Assembly: GCF_003732265.1 (NCBI RefSeq)
Contig: NZ_MOBK01000006.1
Span: 124,001-188,000 of the forward strand
Direction: 5' to 3'
Source of the DNA: Pseudomonas brassicacearum
GTDB lineage: Bacteria > Pseudomonadota > Gammaproteobacteria > Pseudomonadales > Pseudomonadaceae
Length of the DNA stretch: 64,000 nt
This document shows positions 26,965 to 35,794 of the stretch, piece by piece. How positions within the stretch are numbered: the stretch's first letter is position 1; each line of letters begins with the position of its first letter. The notes below the pieces were generated by a model. It made no database searches and had not been told where the DNA came from. It saw only the letters and a list, made by a program, of their open reading frames with translations. A program made the translations under genes and the position numbers.

Positions 26965-27747
26965 ATGATTGATCAACCGGCAGTTTGCCGCATCCATGTC
27001 GAGGCCCTGGGCACGACCTTTCAGCCCCAGGCCGAGCAATGGGCCGAGCGCCTGGGCTTGCCGTTGCAGGTGGATGATGGCGAGTTCGCCTTGCAGGTCG
27101 GCGAGCAAGGCTTGCAGCTGCAACAACTCGGGGCGGATGCGCCGGGGCCGGTGCGGGTGGACTTCGTCGAAGGCGGCGCGGCGCATCGCCGGTTGTTCGG
27201 TGGCGGCACGGGACAGATGATCGCCAAGGCTGTTGGCATCGCGCAGGGCGTGCGTCCGCGTGTTCTGGATGCTACGGCGGGGCTGGGCAAGGATGCGTTC
27301 GTGCTGGCGAGCCTGGGCTGCGAGATGAGCCTGATCGAGCGCCAGCCGCTGATCGGCGCCTTGCTGGAGGATGGCCTGGCGCGTGGCGCGGAAGATTTCG
27401 ACGTGGCACCTATCGTGGCGCGCATGCGGTTGCTCAAGGGCAACTCGATTGAAGTGATGCGCAATTGGGAGGGGGAGCCGCCGCAGGTGATCTACCTCGA
27501 CCCGATGTTTCCCCATCGCGAGAAAACCGCGTTGGTGAAGAAGGAAATGCGCTTGTTCCGGCCGTTGGTGGGCGATGACCCGGATGCGCCGGCGTTGCTC
27601 GAGGCGGCGTTGGCATTGGCCAGCCATCGAGTGGTGGTCAAGCGGCCGCGCAAGGCGCCGTGTATTGCGGGGCCGAAGCCGAGTCATGCACTGGACGGGA
27701 AATCCAGCCGGTATGACATTTATCCCAAGAAAGCGCTGAAGCCTTAA
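26965..27747 (+). CDS. rsmJ: 16S rRNA (guanine1516-N2)-methyltransferase RsmJ
   Basis: SAM-dependent methyltransferase of 260 residues that modifies G1516 in the 3' domain of 16S rRNA. The N-terminal half ends in [20 protein letters not shown], a conserved RsmJ/YhiQ block; the Rossmann methyltransferase core follows with [17 protein letters not shown] (motif I), and [19 protein letters not shown] gives the DPMFP catalytic motif. Length and order match the family. Its own promoter must lie in the short gap to the divergent repeat-protein gene. Confidence 0.93.
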   Translation: MIDQPAVCRIHVEALGTTFQPQAEQWAERLGLPLQVDDGEFALQVGEQGLQLQQLGADAPGPVRVDFVEGGAAHRRLFGGGTGQMIAKAVGIAQGVRPRVLDATAGLGKDAFVLASLGCEMSLIERQPLIGALLEDGLARGAEDFDVAPIVARMRLLKGNSIEVMRNWEGEPPQVIYLDPMFPHREKTALVKKEMRLFRPLVGDDPDAPALLEAALALASHRVVVKRPRKAPCIAGPKPSHALDGKSSRYDIYPKKALKP

Positions 27748-27760
27748 GACCGAGTTGCCT

Positions 27761-27846
27761 GCTTCGCGAGCAAGCCCGCTCCCACATTCAACCGCATTCC
27801 CATGAGGGGACTCGATCAAATGTGGGAGCGGGCTTGCTCGCGAAGG
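27761..27846. repeat. REP pair (GCGGGCTTGCTCGCGAA type)
   Basis: Head-to-head arms GCTTCGCGAGCAAGCCCGCT and reverse complement, about 30 bases apart, between the convergent rsmJ and mexL genes, where it may act as a bidirectional terminator. Confidence 0.9.
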
Positions 27847-27880
27847 GGCCAGTGCAGGCAGTCGAATCCTGTCAGGCTGT

Positions 27881-28516
27881 CTAGGGCCGATAAGCCCGCA
27901 TAAACAACTCCACCACTTCCTGCACATGCTCCTCGGCCGCATCCCCGGTCACCGGCCCGCCGCAGCCATACAACAACCGAAAATTGCCCCCACCCTTGAG
28001 CAAGCAAAAGAAATGCTCAGCCGCATTGCGCGGTTTATCAATGCTCAGCACGCCGCTTTGGTCCACCTTGGTCAGCAACCGCTCCATGCCATCGAGCATG
28101 CGTTGCGGCCCGGCCTCGAAGAAGATCAGCGAGAGTTTCGGGTCCTGGCTGCCGAGGGTGATCATCAGGCGGTGCAGGTTCACCGATTCGTCGCTGTTGA
28201 TCAGCTGATGAAAGCCGTGCGCGATGTTCAGCAGCACGGTTTCAACCGCAACCCCGTCCGCCAGTTCGAAAAACAGCGGTGGCAGTTGCTCTTCGCACTT
28301 GGCGACCACGGCGGCGGAGAACAGCGTCTCCTTGTCGTTGAAGTGGCTATAGACGGTCAGCTTGGACACGCCAGCCTCCGCCGCCACGGCATCCATGCTG
28401 GTGTTCGCGTAACCCTTGCTCACAAACAGAGTTTTCGCCGCATCGAGGATGGCCTGGCGCTTGGCCAGATCCTTGGGGCGGCCTGGACCGCTGGGTGCTG
28501 AAAGATTGTTCGGCAT
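27881..28516 (-). CDS. mexL: MexL, TetR-type repressor of mexJK
   Basis: Repressor of 211 residues. The N-terminal HTH is RQAILDAAKTLFVSKGYANT, then VAAEAGVSKLTVYSHFNDKE; this GVSKLTVYSHF helix is typical of TetR regulators of RND pumps. The helical C-terminal half should bind the pump inducer. It is divergently transcribed from mexJ with only 93 bases between, containing the palindromes described at 28528 and 28560, as in P. aeruginosa mexL-mexJK. The name follows from order and resemblance. Confidence 0.85.
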   Translation of the reverse strand: MPNNLSAPSGPGRPKDLAKRQAILDAAKTLFVSKGYANTSMDAVAAEAGVSKLTVYSHFNDKETLFSAAVVAKCEEQLPPLFFELADGVAVETVLLNIAHGFHQLINSDESVNLHRLMITLGSQDPKLSLIFFEAGPQRMLDGMERLLTKVDQSGVLSIDKPRNAAEHFFCLLKGGGNFRLLYGCGGPVTGDAAEEHVQEVVELFMRAYRP

Positions 28517-28527
28517 ATTTCGCTTTA

Positions 28528-28575
28528 ATACTGGACTGGTGAGTTTGCTATTAATACCATACTGCTCAGTATAAT
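28528..28575. promoter_or_regulatory. Divergent mexL/mexJ control region with palindromes
   Basis: TACTG-CT-CAGTA (28560-28571) is a palindrome that overlaps a perfect -10 box TATAAT (28570-28575) for mexJ; TTGCTA at 28545 is a candidate -35 (19-base spacer). A second, weaker site, ATACTGGACTGGTGAGT (28528-28544), lies close to the mexL start. Repressor binding at the first site would block mexJK and probably mexL. Confidence 0.6.
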
Positions 28576-28609
28576 TATTCCAAGCACCATTAGCGAAAGG
28601 TCGTTCACC

Positions 28610-29710
28610 ATGTTCCGCTATGCCTTGTCCCTCGCGTTGCCAGTCAGTCTGGCGTTTCTATTGACGGCGTGTGGTCACGAAGAGGCGCCGCAAGTCACCC
28701 TTCGTCCGGCCATGGTGGTGCAGCCAGAGCCTTCGGCGCAGGCGATGGAAAGCTATCCCGGTGAAGTCCGGGCGCGATACGAGCCGGACCTGGCGTTTCG
28801 CATTGGTGGCAAAGTCAGCCGACGACTGGTCGAGGAAGGGCAGCGCGTCAAGGCTGATCAGCCTCTGGCCGAGCTCGACCCTCAAGACGTGCGCCTGCAA
28901 CTGGAAGCCACTCGCGCTCAGGTCGCCGCTGCCGAGGCCAACCTGAGCCTGGTGCGCACCGAGCGGGATCGCTACAAGACCCTGATGGATCGTCAGATGG
29001 TCAGCCATTCGCAGTACGACAATGCCGAAAACCTTTACCGCTCCGGTGAAGCCCGCCTCAAGCAAATCAAAGCCGAATTCAATGTATCGACCAATCAGGC
29101 GAGCTACGCGGTACTGCGCGCGCCTCAGGATGGCGTAGTGGCCAAGCGGGCCGTGGAAGTCGGGCAAGTGGTGGCCGCCGGGCAAACCGTGTTCACCATC
29201 GCCACCGACGGCGAACGTGAAGTGTTGATCAGCCTGCCGGAACAGAGTTTCGGCCGCTTCAAGGTTGGTCAGCCGGTGTCGGTAGAACTCTGGACCCAAC
29301 CGGATCAACGCTTCGCCGGCCGCATCCGTGAACTGTCGCCCGCAGCCGATCCAAAGTCGCGCACCTTTGCTGCTCGCATTGCGTTTACCGCCGGAAAAGT
29401 CCCGGCTGAGCTCGGCCAAAGCGCCCGGGTGTTCATCCAGACGGCAGAGACCATTGCGCTGTCGGTGCCGTTATCGGCGGTCACCGCGGAAAACGGTGCG
29501 ACCTACGTGTGGGTGCTCGGCGCCAACAACACCTTGAAAAAAGCCCCGGTGCGGGTCGGCCCGTTCGGCGAGAAAACCGTGTCGGTGCTCGAAGGCCTGA
29601 ACGCCAGCGACTGGGTGGTGGCCGCCGGTGTCCATGTGCTTCACGACGGGCAACAAGTGCGTCCGGTGGATCGCTCCAACCGCGTGGTCAATCTGGCGGA
29701 CAAGGAGTAA
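28610..29710 (+). CDS. mexJ: MexJ, periplasmic adaptor of the MexJK RND pump
   Basis: Membrane-fusion protein of 366 residues. Lipoprotein signal with lipobox LLTA|C at 17-21 anchors it to the inner membrane. Then an HlyD-like order: barrel-sandwich lipoyl half (FRIGGKVSRRLVEEGQRVKA), helical hairpin around 85-150, second lipoyl half (LRAPQDGVVAKRAVEVGQVV), beta-barrel and membrane-proximal parts. It bridges MexK to an outer-membrane channel; none is encoded here, as in P. aeruginosa where OprM or OpmH serves. Reported substrates of MexJK include triclosan and erythromycin. Seven bases before mexK. Confidence 0.9.
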   Translation: MFRYALSLALPVSLAFLLTACGHEEAPQVTLRPAMVVQPEPSAQAMESYPGEVRARYEPDLAFRIGGKVSRRLVEEGQRVKADQPLAELDPQDVRLQLEATRAQVAAAEANLSLVRTERDRYKTLMDRQMVSHSQYDNAENLYRSGEARLKQIKAEFNVSTNQASYAVLRAPQDGVVAKRAVEVGQVVAAGQTVFTIATDGEREVLISLPEQSFGRFKVGQPVSVELWTQPDQRFAGRIRELSPAADPKSRTFAARIAFTAGKVPAELGQSARVFIQTAETIALSVPLSAVTAENGATYVWVLGANNTLKKAPVRVGPFGEKTVSVLEGLNASDWVVAAGVHVLHDGQQVRPVDRSNRVVNLADKE

Positions 29711-29716
29711 TTCCCG

Positions 29717-32700
29717 ATGCGCTTCAACCTTTCCGAATGGGCGCTGCGTAATCGCCAGATCGTACTGTTCCTGATGCTCTTGCTGGCCATCGTCGGTGCG
29801 CTTTCCTACACCAAGCTCGGCCAAAGCGAAGACCCGCCGTTCACCTTCAAGGCCATGGTGATTCGTACCAACTGGCCGGGGGCCACGGCTCAGGAAGTGT
29901 CGCGCCAGGTCACTGAGCGCATCGAGAAAAAACTGATGGAAACCGGCGAGTACGAGCGCATCGTCTCGTTCTCCCGTCCGGGTGAGTCCCAGGTCACCTT
30001 CATCGCGCGCGATGCCATGCATTCGAAGGACATTCCCGAGCTCTGGTATCAGGTCCGCAAGAAGATCAGCGACATCCGCTACACCTTGCCACCGGGTATT
30101 CAGGGGCCATTTTTCAACGATGAATTCGGCACCACTTTCGGCAATATCTACGCCCTGACCGGCGACGGTTTTGATTACGCGGTGTTGAAAGACTACGCCG
30201 ACCGCATCCAGATCCAGCTGCAACGGGTCAAGGATGTGGGCAAGGTCGACCTGCTCGGACTGCAGGACGAGAAAATCTGGATCGAGTTGTCCAACGTCAA
30301 ACTCGCCACCCTTGGCTTGCCGTTGGCCGCCGTGCAGCAAGCGCTTGAAGAACAGAACGCGGTATCGACCGCCGGATTCTTCGAAACCACCAGTGAGCGA
30401 TTGCAGCTACGGGTCTCGGGGAATTTTCAGACGGTCGATGAGATCAAGAACTTCCCGATTCGTGTCGGTGATCGCACGTTCCGCATTTCCGATGTGGCCG
30501 ACGTTCGCCGTGGTTTCAACGATCCTCCTGCACCGCGCATGCGCTTCATGGCCGAAAACGCTATCGGCCTGGCCGTGGCGATGAAGGACGGCGGCGACAT
30601 TCTGGTGCTGGGCAAGGCACTGGAAATCGAGTTCGACCGCATCCAGAACAACCTCCCGGCCGGGATGCAACTGCGCAAGGTCTCGGACCAGCCCGCCGCG
30701 GTGAAAACCAGCGTCGGAGAATTCGTTCAGGTGCTGGTGGAAGCCTTGGCGATTGTGTTGCTGGTGAGCTTCTTCTCCCTTGGCGTGCGCACCGGCATGG
30801 TGGTGGCGCTGGCGATTCCGCTGGTGCTGGCGATGACCTTTGCCTGCATGTATTACCTCAACATCGGCCTGCACAAGATTTCCCTCGGCGCGCTGGTGTT
30901 GGCGCTGGGTTTGCTGGTGGACGACGCGATCATCGCTGTGGAAATGATGGCGATCAAAATGGAGCAGGGTTTCGACCGTATCAAGGCAGCCAGTTATGCC
31001 TGGACCAGCACGGCGTTCCCGATGCTCACCGGTACGCTGATCACCGCCGCCGGCTTCCTGCCGATTGCCACGGCGCAATCGAGCACCGGCGAATACACCC
31101 GCTCGATCTTCCAGGTGGTGACCATCGCGCTGCTGGCCTCGTGGGTGGCCGCGGTGGTGTTTGTGCCGTACCTGGGGGAAAAACTCCTGCCGGATCTGGC
31201 GAAAATTCATGCGGCGAAACACGGCACGGATCAGCCTGACCCTTACGGAACGCCGTTCTATGAGCGGGTCAGACGTCTGGTGGAATGGTGCGTACGGCGA
31301 CGCAAAACGGTGATCGTGCTGACGATCATGATGTTCGTTGCCTCGGTCATGCTGTTCCGCTTCGTGCCGCAACAGTTCTTCCCGGCGTCGGGTCGGCTGG
31401 AGCTGATGATCGATTTGAAGCTGGCCGAAGGCGCGTCCTTGAGCAACACCGCCGACGAAGTCAAACGCCTGGAAGCCTTGCTGAAGGACCGCGCCGGTAT
31501 CGACAACTACGTGGCCTACGTCGGCACCGGCTCACCGCGTTTCTACCTGCCGCTGGATCAACAACTGCCGGCGGCAAGCTTCGCGCAGGTGGTGGTCCTG
31601 GCCAAGACCATCGAGGATCGCGAAAGCCTGCGCACCTGGCTGATCGAAACCCTCAACGAACAATTCCCGTCCCTGCGTGGGCGCGTCACGCGTCTTGAAA
31701 ACGGGCCGCCTGTGGGCTATCCGGTGCAGTTCCGGGTAACCGGTGAGCACATCGACGAAGTCCGCGCGCTGGCACGTAAAGTGGCGGCCAAGGTTCGCGA
31801 GAATCCGCACGTGGCCAACGTCCACCTGGACTGGGAAGAACCGAGCAAAGTGGTGTACCTGAACGTCGATCAGGATCGCGCCCGAGCGCTGGGTGTGAGC
31901 ACGGCGAACCTGTCGAAGTTCCTGCAAAGTTCCCTGACCGGTTCCAGCGTCAGCCAGTACCGCGAAGACAACGAGTTGATCGAAATCCTGCTGCGCGGCA
32001 CCCTGCACGAACGCACCGAACTGTCGTTGTTGCCAAGCCTGGCCGTGCCGACCGACAACGGCCGCAGCGTCGCACTGTCGCAGATCGCGACGCTGGAATA
32101 CGGCTTCGAAGAAGGCATCATCTGGCACCGTAATCGCCTGCCGAACGTGACGATTCGCGCCGATATTTATGGCAAGGAGCAACCTGCCACGCTGGTGAAG
32201 CAGATCATGCCGACGCTTGATCCGATTCGCGCCGAATTGCCGGACGGCTACTTGCTGGACGTCGGCGGCACGGTCGAAGATTCCGCCCGTGGACAGAACT
32301 CGGTGAAGGCCGGTGTGCCGCTATTCATTGTGGTGGTGTTGACGTTGCTGATGCTGCAACTGCGCAGCTTCTCGCGCACCGTGATGGTGTTCCTCACTGC
32401 ACCGCTGGGGTTGATCGGCGTGACTTTGTTCCTGTTGGTGTTCCGCCAGCCATTCGGTTTTGTGGCGATGCTGGGGACCATCGCGCTGTCCGGGATGATC
32501 ATGCGTAACTCGGTGATTCTGGTCGATCAGATCGAGCAGGACATCTTGGCAGGCCTTAAGCCCTGGCAGGCGATTATCGAGGCCACCGTGCGCCGCTTCC
32601 GGCCGATTGTGTTGACCGCGCTGGCGGCGGTGCTGGCGATGATTCCGCTGTCTCGCAGCGTGTTCTTCGGGCCGATGGCGGTGGCGATCATGGGCGGTCT

Positions 32701-32782
32701 GATCGTGGCGACGGCGTTGACGTTGCTGTTCTTGCCGGCGCTGTATGCGGCTTGGTTCAGGGTGAAGAAAGAGCCGGTCTGA
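29717..32782 (+). CDS. mexK: MexK, RND multidrug efflux transporter
   Basis: Inner-membrane proton-driven pump of 1021 residues. Twelve membrane segments in the usual RND plan: TM1 near 13-30, large periplasmic loop, TM2-6 from about 335 (ALAIVLLVSFFSLGVRTGMV), a second loop, TM8-12 from about 865. The TM4 segment LGALVLALGLLVDDAIIAVE holds the two adjacent acidic residues (DD) that carry protons. AMKDGGDILVLG and similar porter-domain blocks are conserved. The start ATG 29717 follows AAGGAG of the mexJ end. No outer-membrane gene follows; the operon appears to end here. Confidence 0.93.
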   Translation: MRFNLSEWALRNRQIVLFLMLLLAIVGALSYTKLGQSEDPPFTFKAMVIRTNWPGATAQEVSRQVTERIEKKLMETGEYERIVSFSRPGESQVTFIARDAMHSKDIPELWYQVRKKISDIRYTLPPGIQGPFFNDEFGTTFGNIYALTGDGFDYAVLKDYADRIQIQLQRVKDVGKVDLLGLQDEKIWIELSNVKLATLGLPLAAVQQALEEQNAVSTAGFFETTSERLQLRVSGNFQTVDEIKNFPIRVGDRTFRISDVADVRRGFNDPPAPRMRFMAENAIGLAVAMKDGGDILVLGKALEIEFDRIQNNLPAGMQLRKVSDQPAAVKTSVGEFVQVLVEALAIVLLVSFFSLGVRTGMVVALAIPLVLAMTFACMYYLNIGLHKISLGALVLALGLLVDDAIIAVEMMAIKMEQGFDRIKAASYAWTSTAFPMLTGTLITAAGFLPIATAQSSTGEYTRSIFQVVTIALLASWVAAVVFVPYLGEKLLPDLAKIHAAKHGTDQPDPYGTPFYERVRRLVEWCVRRRKTVIVLTIMMFVASVMLFRFVPQQFFPASGRLELMIDLKLAEGASLSNTADEVKRLEALLKDRAGIDNYVAYVGTGSPRFYLPLDQQLPAASFAQVVVLAKTIEDRESLRTWLIETLNEQFPSLRGRVTRLENGPPVGYPVQFRVTGEHIDEVRALARKVAAKVRENPHVANVHLDWEEPSKVVYLNVDQDRARALGVSTANLSKFLQSSLTGSSVSQYREDNELIEILLRGTLHERTELSLLPSLAVPTDNGRSVALSQIATLEYGFEEGIIWHRNRLPNVTIRADIYGKEQPATLVKQIMPTLDPIRAELPDGYLLDVGGTVEDSARGQNSVKAGVPLFIVVVLTLLMLQLRSFSRTVMVFLTAPLGLIGVTLFLLVFRQPFGFVAMLGTIALSGMIMRNSVILVDQIEQDILAGLKPWQAIIEATVRRFRPIVLTALAAVLAMIPLSRSVFFGPMAVAIMGGLIVATALTLLFLPALYAAWFRVKKEPV

Positions 32783-32814
32783 CTTCCTACATGTATTTCA
32801 GAATCCTCTGATAT

Positions 32815-32871
32815 TGAGTCAGCGGGATCTGAATGCTGTACTCACGACTCAGTTTCACGAGTTTTTGAGTC
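32815..32871. promoter_or_regulatory. Repeated TGAGTC boxes upstream of fic
   Basis: TGAGTC occurs at 32815-32820, inverted (GACTCA) at 32846-32851, and again at 32866-32871, ending eight bases before the fic ATG. The last two form an inverted repeat with 14 bases between, in the position of an operator over the ribosome-binding site or promoter. Binding by the Fic protein's own winged-helix tail is a guess. Confidence 0.4.
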
Positions 32872-32878
32872 AGAAGTC

Positions 32879-34246
32879 ATGAAAAAACCGCCTGGTTTAA
32901 CGGGCAGGACCGATCCGGTGTTCGACCTGTTGATGAAATCCCCCCACAAGGAACGCCTCCCGGACTACCTGGCCCTGCTGAAACCGCTGGATGATCAGGG
33001 GCGTTACCTTTCATTTGATGAGTTGCGTTACCGCTGGGCGCCGGGGCTGGATTCAAGAGTGTGCTGGGCCTTGGTCAAAAAGGCGCGGACAGCACAGTAC
33101 TCCAGCCTTCTGCCCTTGGGCGAACCGGTCCAGTGGGGCAATTTCGTGCTGACGCCATTGGCGCAGAAAGCCATTTCGGCAGTTGATCGGCAAACCACCA
33201 CCGCCGCGCTGGAATACATGACCAGCCAGATCGGAGAGCGTGCGCATTTCAGCTACCTGCTCAATGACCTGATCGAAGACGAAGCCATCAGCAGCAGCCA
33301 ACTCGAAGGCGCTGCAACCACCACGCGGGTGGCCAAGGACATGCTCAAGCGCCATCGCCTGCCGCGCACGCCCGACGAGCGAATGGTCATTGGCAACTAC
33401 CAGATGATGAACTTTGCCTGGGAACAGCGTTATGAACCACTGAGTACGGAGCTCATCACCGCGATGCATCGTGTGGGCGTCTCGGGTATCGATGACGCGC
33501 AGTATTCGCCCGGCGAATTCAGAGGCACTGATGATGTAGTGGTGCAGGATGGCGAGGGCAACACCGTGCATACACCGCCGCCCGCAGCAGGACTGGTGTC
33601 ACGCTTGCAGGTGCTGTCGAAGTGGATCAATCAGTCCCACAACGATATCAACCGTGAGGATTACCTCCATCCGCTGGTGAAAGGCATCGCGCTGCATTTT
33701 GCCTTGGGTTACGAGCATCCTTTCCGCGATGGCAATGGGCGTGTCGCGCGGGCGCTGTTCTATTGGTTCATGTTCAAGAATGACTTCTCGGCGTTTCGCT
33801 ACATTGCGATCAGCGTGTTGCTGCGCAACGCCCCTGTGAAATACGGGCGGTCGTATTTGAATACCGAGGCGGATGATCTGGACCTGACTTACTTCATTGA
33901 TTTCCAGTGTTCAGTGATCCTGCGGGCCATCAGCGGTTTTACCGAGGTCTATCGCAAAAGTCTGGCCTACGCCGAGCGCTTCGATCGCTGGTTGATGGCC
34001 TCAGGCTTTTTCGACCAGCTCACCGAGAAGCAACGCGCCGTTTATCAAGTGGCCAAGAGCGGGATGGCCAAGGAGTTCACGGCCGTCAACGTGAAGGAAA
34101 ATCTCGACTGCTCTTACAACACGGCTTCGGCGACCTTGAACGGGCTGGTTGATCTGAAGGTATTTGAGAAGAGGAAGATGGGGCGCGAGTGGGTGTTCTT
34201 TTTACGGGCGGCACCCGTGGCCTCATCCATCTTGGAGGCCGTATAA
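32879..34246 (+). CDS. Fic family protein, class II (self-inhibited), with winged-helix tail
   Basis: Protein of 455 residues. The Fic core has the catalytic motif HPFRDGNGRVAR with H280, which in most relatives transfers AMP from ATP to target hydroxyls. Upstream, SSQLEG at 139-144 fits the inhibitory helix (S/T)xxxE(G/N), so it is a class II Fic whose E143 should block ATP gamma-phosphate binding until relieved; such proteins need no separate antitoxin. The N-terminal ~110 residues resemble the Fic N-domain; the last ~65 (VYQVAKSGMAKEFTAVNVKE; DLKVFEKRKMGREWVFF) look like a winged-helix DNA-binding domain. No neighbour forms a toxin-antitoxin pair. The ribosome-binding site is weak. Likely accessory. 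Confidence 0.88.
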   Translation: MKKPPGLTGRTDPVFDLLMKSPHKERLPDYLALLKPLDDQGRYLSFDELRYRWAPGLDSRVCWALVKKARTAQYSSLLPLGEPVQWGNFVLTPLAQKAISAVDRQTTTAALEYMTSQIGERAHFSYLLNDLIEDEAISSSQLEGAATTTRVAKDMLKRHRLPRTPDERMVIGNYQMMNFAWEQRYEPLSTELITAMHRVGVSGIDDAQYSPGEFRGTDDVVVQDGEGNTVHTPPPAAGLVSRLQVLSKWINQSHNDINREDYLHPLVKGIALHFALGYEHPFRDGNGRVARALFYWFMFKNDFSAFRYIAISVLLRNAPVKYGRSYLNTEADDLDLTYFIDFQCSVILRAISGFTEVYRKSLAYAERFDRWLMASGFFDQLTEKQRAVYQVAKSGMAKEFTAVNVKENLDCSYNTASATLNGLVDLKVFEKRKMGREWVFFLRAAPVASSILEAV

Positions 34247-34253
34247 AAGAAAG

Positions 34254-34289
34254 AGCCCGCTGAACCAGTAAAGGTCAGCGGGCTTTTTT
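34254..34289. terminator. Terminator between fic and the DUF4197 gene
   Basis: A 10-base stem (AGCCCGCTGA / TCAGCGGGCT) with an 11-base loop and T6, eight bases after the fic stop. The A/G-rich left flank would also let it serve the convergent gene. Confidence 0.88.
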
Positions 34290-34310
34290 ACAGGTTTCAG
34301 TTGCTCGGAA

Positions 34311-35000
34311 TTACAACGTCCCAAACACTTTTTTCGCCAGACTGGTCGCCGCTGCCGCGGGGTTCTGGCGGATGGTTTCTTCCTGTTTGCCGATCATCTC
34401 GAACAAACCGTTCAATGCTTGCTCGGTGACGTAGTTTTCGACGTTGGCGTTCTTGGCATCCAGCACACCCATGGTCGCCGCCTGACCGGCGAAGGTGTTG
34501 TATTGCTTGGCCAGGCCGACCTGATCAGTGGCCTGCTTCACAATCGGCAGGAACTTCACGCGGATCTGTTCGCGGCTGGTTTTGTTCAGGTATTGAGTGG
34601 CCGAGTCGTTGCCGCCGCTGAGGATGCCCTTGGCATCTTCCACACTCATTTTCTTCACAGCGTCCACGAGGATCGGCTGGGCCTGGGTCACGGCGGTTTC
34701 AGCCGCTTTGTTCATGCTGGCTTCCAGTTCGTCGACCTGATCACCCATGCCGAACTGCTTCATCTTGCCGGCGACCTTGCCGAGTTTGCCCGGTAAACCG
34801 ATTTTCACCTCCGGGTTGTTGCTGAAGCCACCCGGTGTGCCGAGTTGCTTGACTGCCAGTTGTGCACCTTGGGTCAGGGCATCCTTGAGGCCGCCAGTGG
34901 CGTCTTTTTGCGACAGGTCGTTGAGCGACAGCGCCAGTGCGCTGGCGGAGATCATCAAGCCTGCGCAGAGGCCGGCGAAGCGAAGAGTAGGGCGGAACAT
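34311..35000 (-). CDS. DUF4197 domain exported protein
   Basis: Protein of 229 residues with a Sec signal peptide (FAGLCAGLMISASALA, cleavage after about residue 23) and a helical mature part that starts LSLNDLSQKDATGGLKDALT, the usual opening of the DUF4197 family. Other matching blocks are KIGLPGKL and NNTFAGQAATMG-like text near 170. The family is periplasmic or membrane-linked and has no known function that I can state. It is a single gene. Confidence 0.85.
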   Translation of the reverse strand: MFRPTLRFAGLCAGLMISASALALSLNDLSQKDATGGLKDALTQGAQLAVKQLGTPGGFSNNPEVKIGLPGKLGKVAGKMKQFGMGDQVDELEASMNKAAETAVTQAQPILVDAVKKMSVEDAKGILSGGNDSATQYLNKTSREQIRVKFLPIVKQATDQVGLAKQYNTFAGQAATMGVLDAKNANVENYVTEQALNGLFEMIGKQEETIRQNPAAAATSLAKKVFGTL

Positions 35001-35077
35001 GACGGCTTCCTTGTTCGGATTGAGGAGGAACGGACGTTGACAGCCGTTTCGCCGGTTTAATGTGGGCGTGCAGGTTA

Positions 35078-35680
35078 TCAGGCTTTGCTGAAGGGTTTTA
35101 ATACAACAGAGCGGGGATAGACTTCGATTGAATTGCGGTATTCATTCTCAGTCGCCGTCAGGGTATAGCGTTTACCCGGTACAACCGTGTCCGGATCGTA
35201 CTCCAGATAAAACGCCTCTGCCATTTGCTCACTGATATGCACTTGAGTCAGTTGCACCGTCGCATTGTCGTGCTCATGGGCCACAATGGTCACCGCGTGT
35301 TCGGGTTCTACTACTTGAGGTTCCTGCGCCTGGATGTAGAGGCGACCGATCGGGCTCAGGTGCAGTGTCTGGCGGTGTGGCGTGCGGTGGACAATGATGA
35401 AGTGGTCCAGATCAATCAGCAGTGGCACACCGTTGTGGGTCATGCTGACACTCACGCAGTATTTGACGCTGACATCGGAATAAAGGTGTGCGAATGAAAA
35501 GTTCCAGCGGCCGCTGTACAGCATCGGTTTACGCGATTGCGCCACTTTGATGGGTGATTGGGTGTTTGCCGTATAAATGCTAATAAAAGTCTCGGCCTCG
35601 CCACCGGTGGGAGGCATAAAGTCTTCAGGCAAACTAAATGTCAGGGTTATATGTTGGCTGGTGTTATCTAAAGAGTTCAT
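35078..35680 (-). CDS. Orphan AT-rich gene, perhaps two YbaY-like beta domains
   Basis: Unrecognised protein of 200 residues (ATG 35680, preceded by GGA; ATG 35692 is also possible). No signal peptide, no membrane segment. By eye it divides in two similar beta-rich halves: the second has AFYLEYDPDTVVPGKRYTLT, which resembles the FxLxYDPxxIDPxxxYxVxA pattern of YbaY-type lipoprotein domains, and the first has a degenerate match (WNFSFAHLYSDVSVKYCVSV). Base composition is more AT-rich than its neighbours, which suggests transfer. A large inverted repeat lies just upstream at 35732-35776. The function is unknown. Confidence 0.6.
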   Translation of the reverse strand: MNSLDNTSQHITLTFSLPEDFMPPTGGEAETFISIYTANTQSPIKVAQSRKPMLYSGRWNFSFAHLYSDVSVKYCVSVSMTHNGVPLLIDLDHFIIVHRTPHRQTLHLSPIGRLYIQAQEPQVVEPEHAVTIVAHEHDNATVQLTQVHISEQMAEAFYLEYDPDTVVPGKRYTLTATENEYRNSIEVYPRSVVLKPFSKA

Positions 35681-35731
35681 CGCGATATCCATATCGTGGT
35701 GGAGTATTTGGAGTGATCTATTAATCCATAA

Positions 35732-35776
35732 CCGGGCAATTATAAGAACGTCCCTGTTCTTATAGTTATTGTCCGG
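35732..35776. repeat. Large inverted repeat between plsB and the orphan gene
   Basis: Perfect inner arms TATAAGAAC (35741-35749) and GTTCTTATA (35756-35764), loop GTCCCT, extended by near-matching outer arms CCGG(G)CAAT and ATTGTCCGG. It could be the plsB terminator (18 bases after its stop on the minus strand) or an operator for the orphan gene; there is no clear T run after it. Confidence 0.6.
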
Positions 35777-35794
35777 AAGTTACGGGCAGTCCAA

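Noticed and set aside
32879..34246. Fic as the toxin of a toxin-antitoxin pair
   Set aside because: No small antitoxin gene flanks it and it has its own inhibitory SxxxEG motif.
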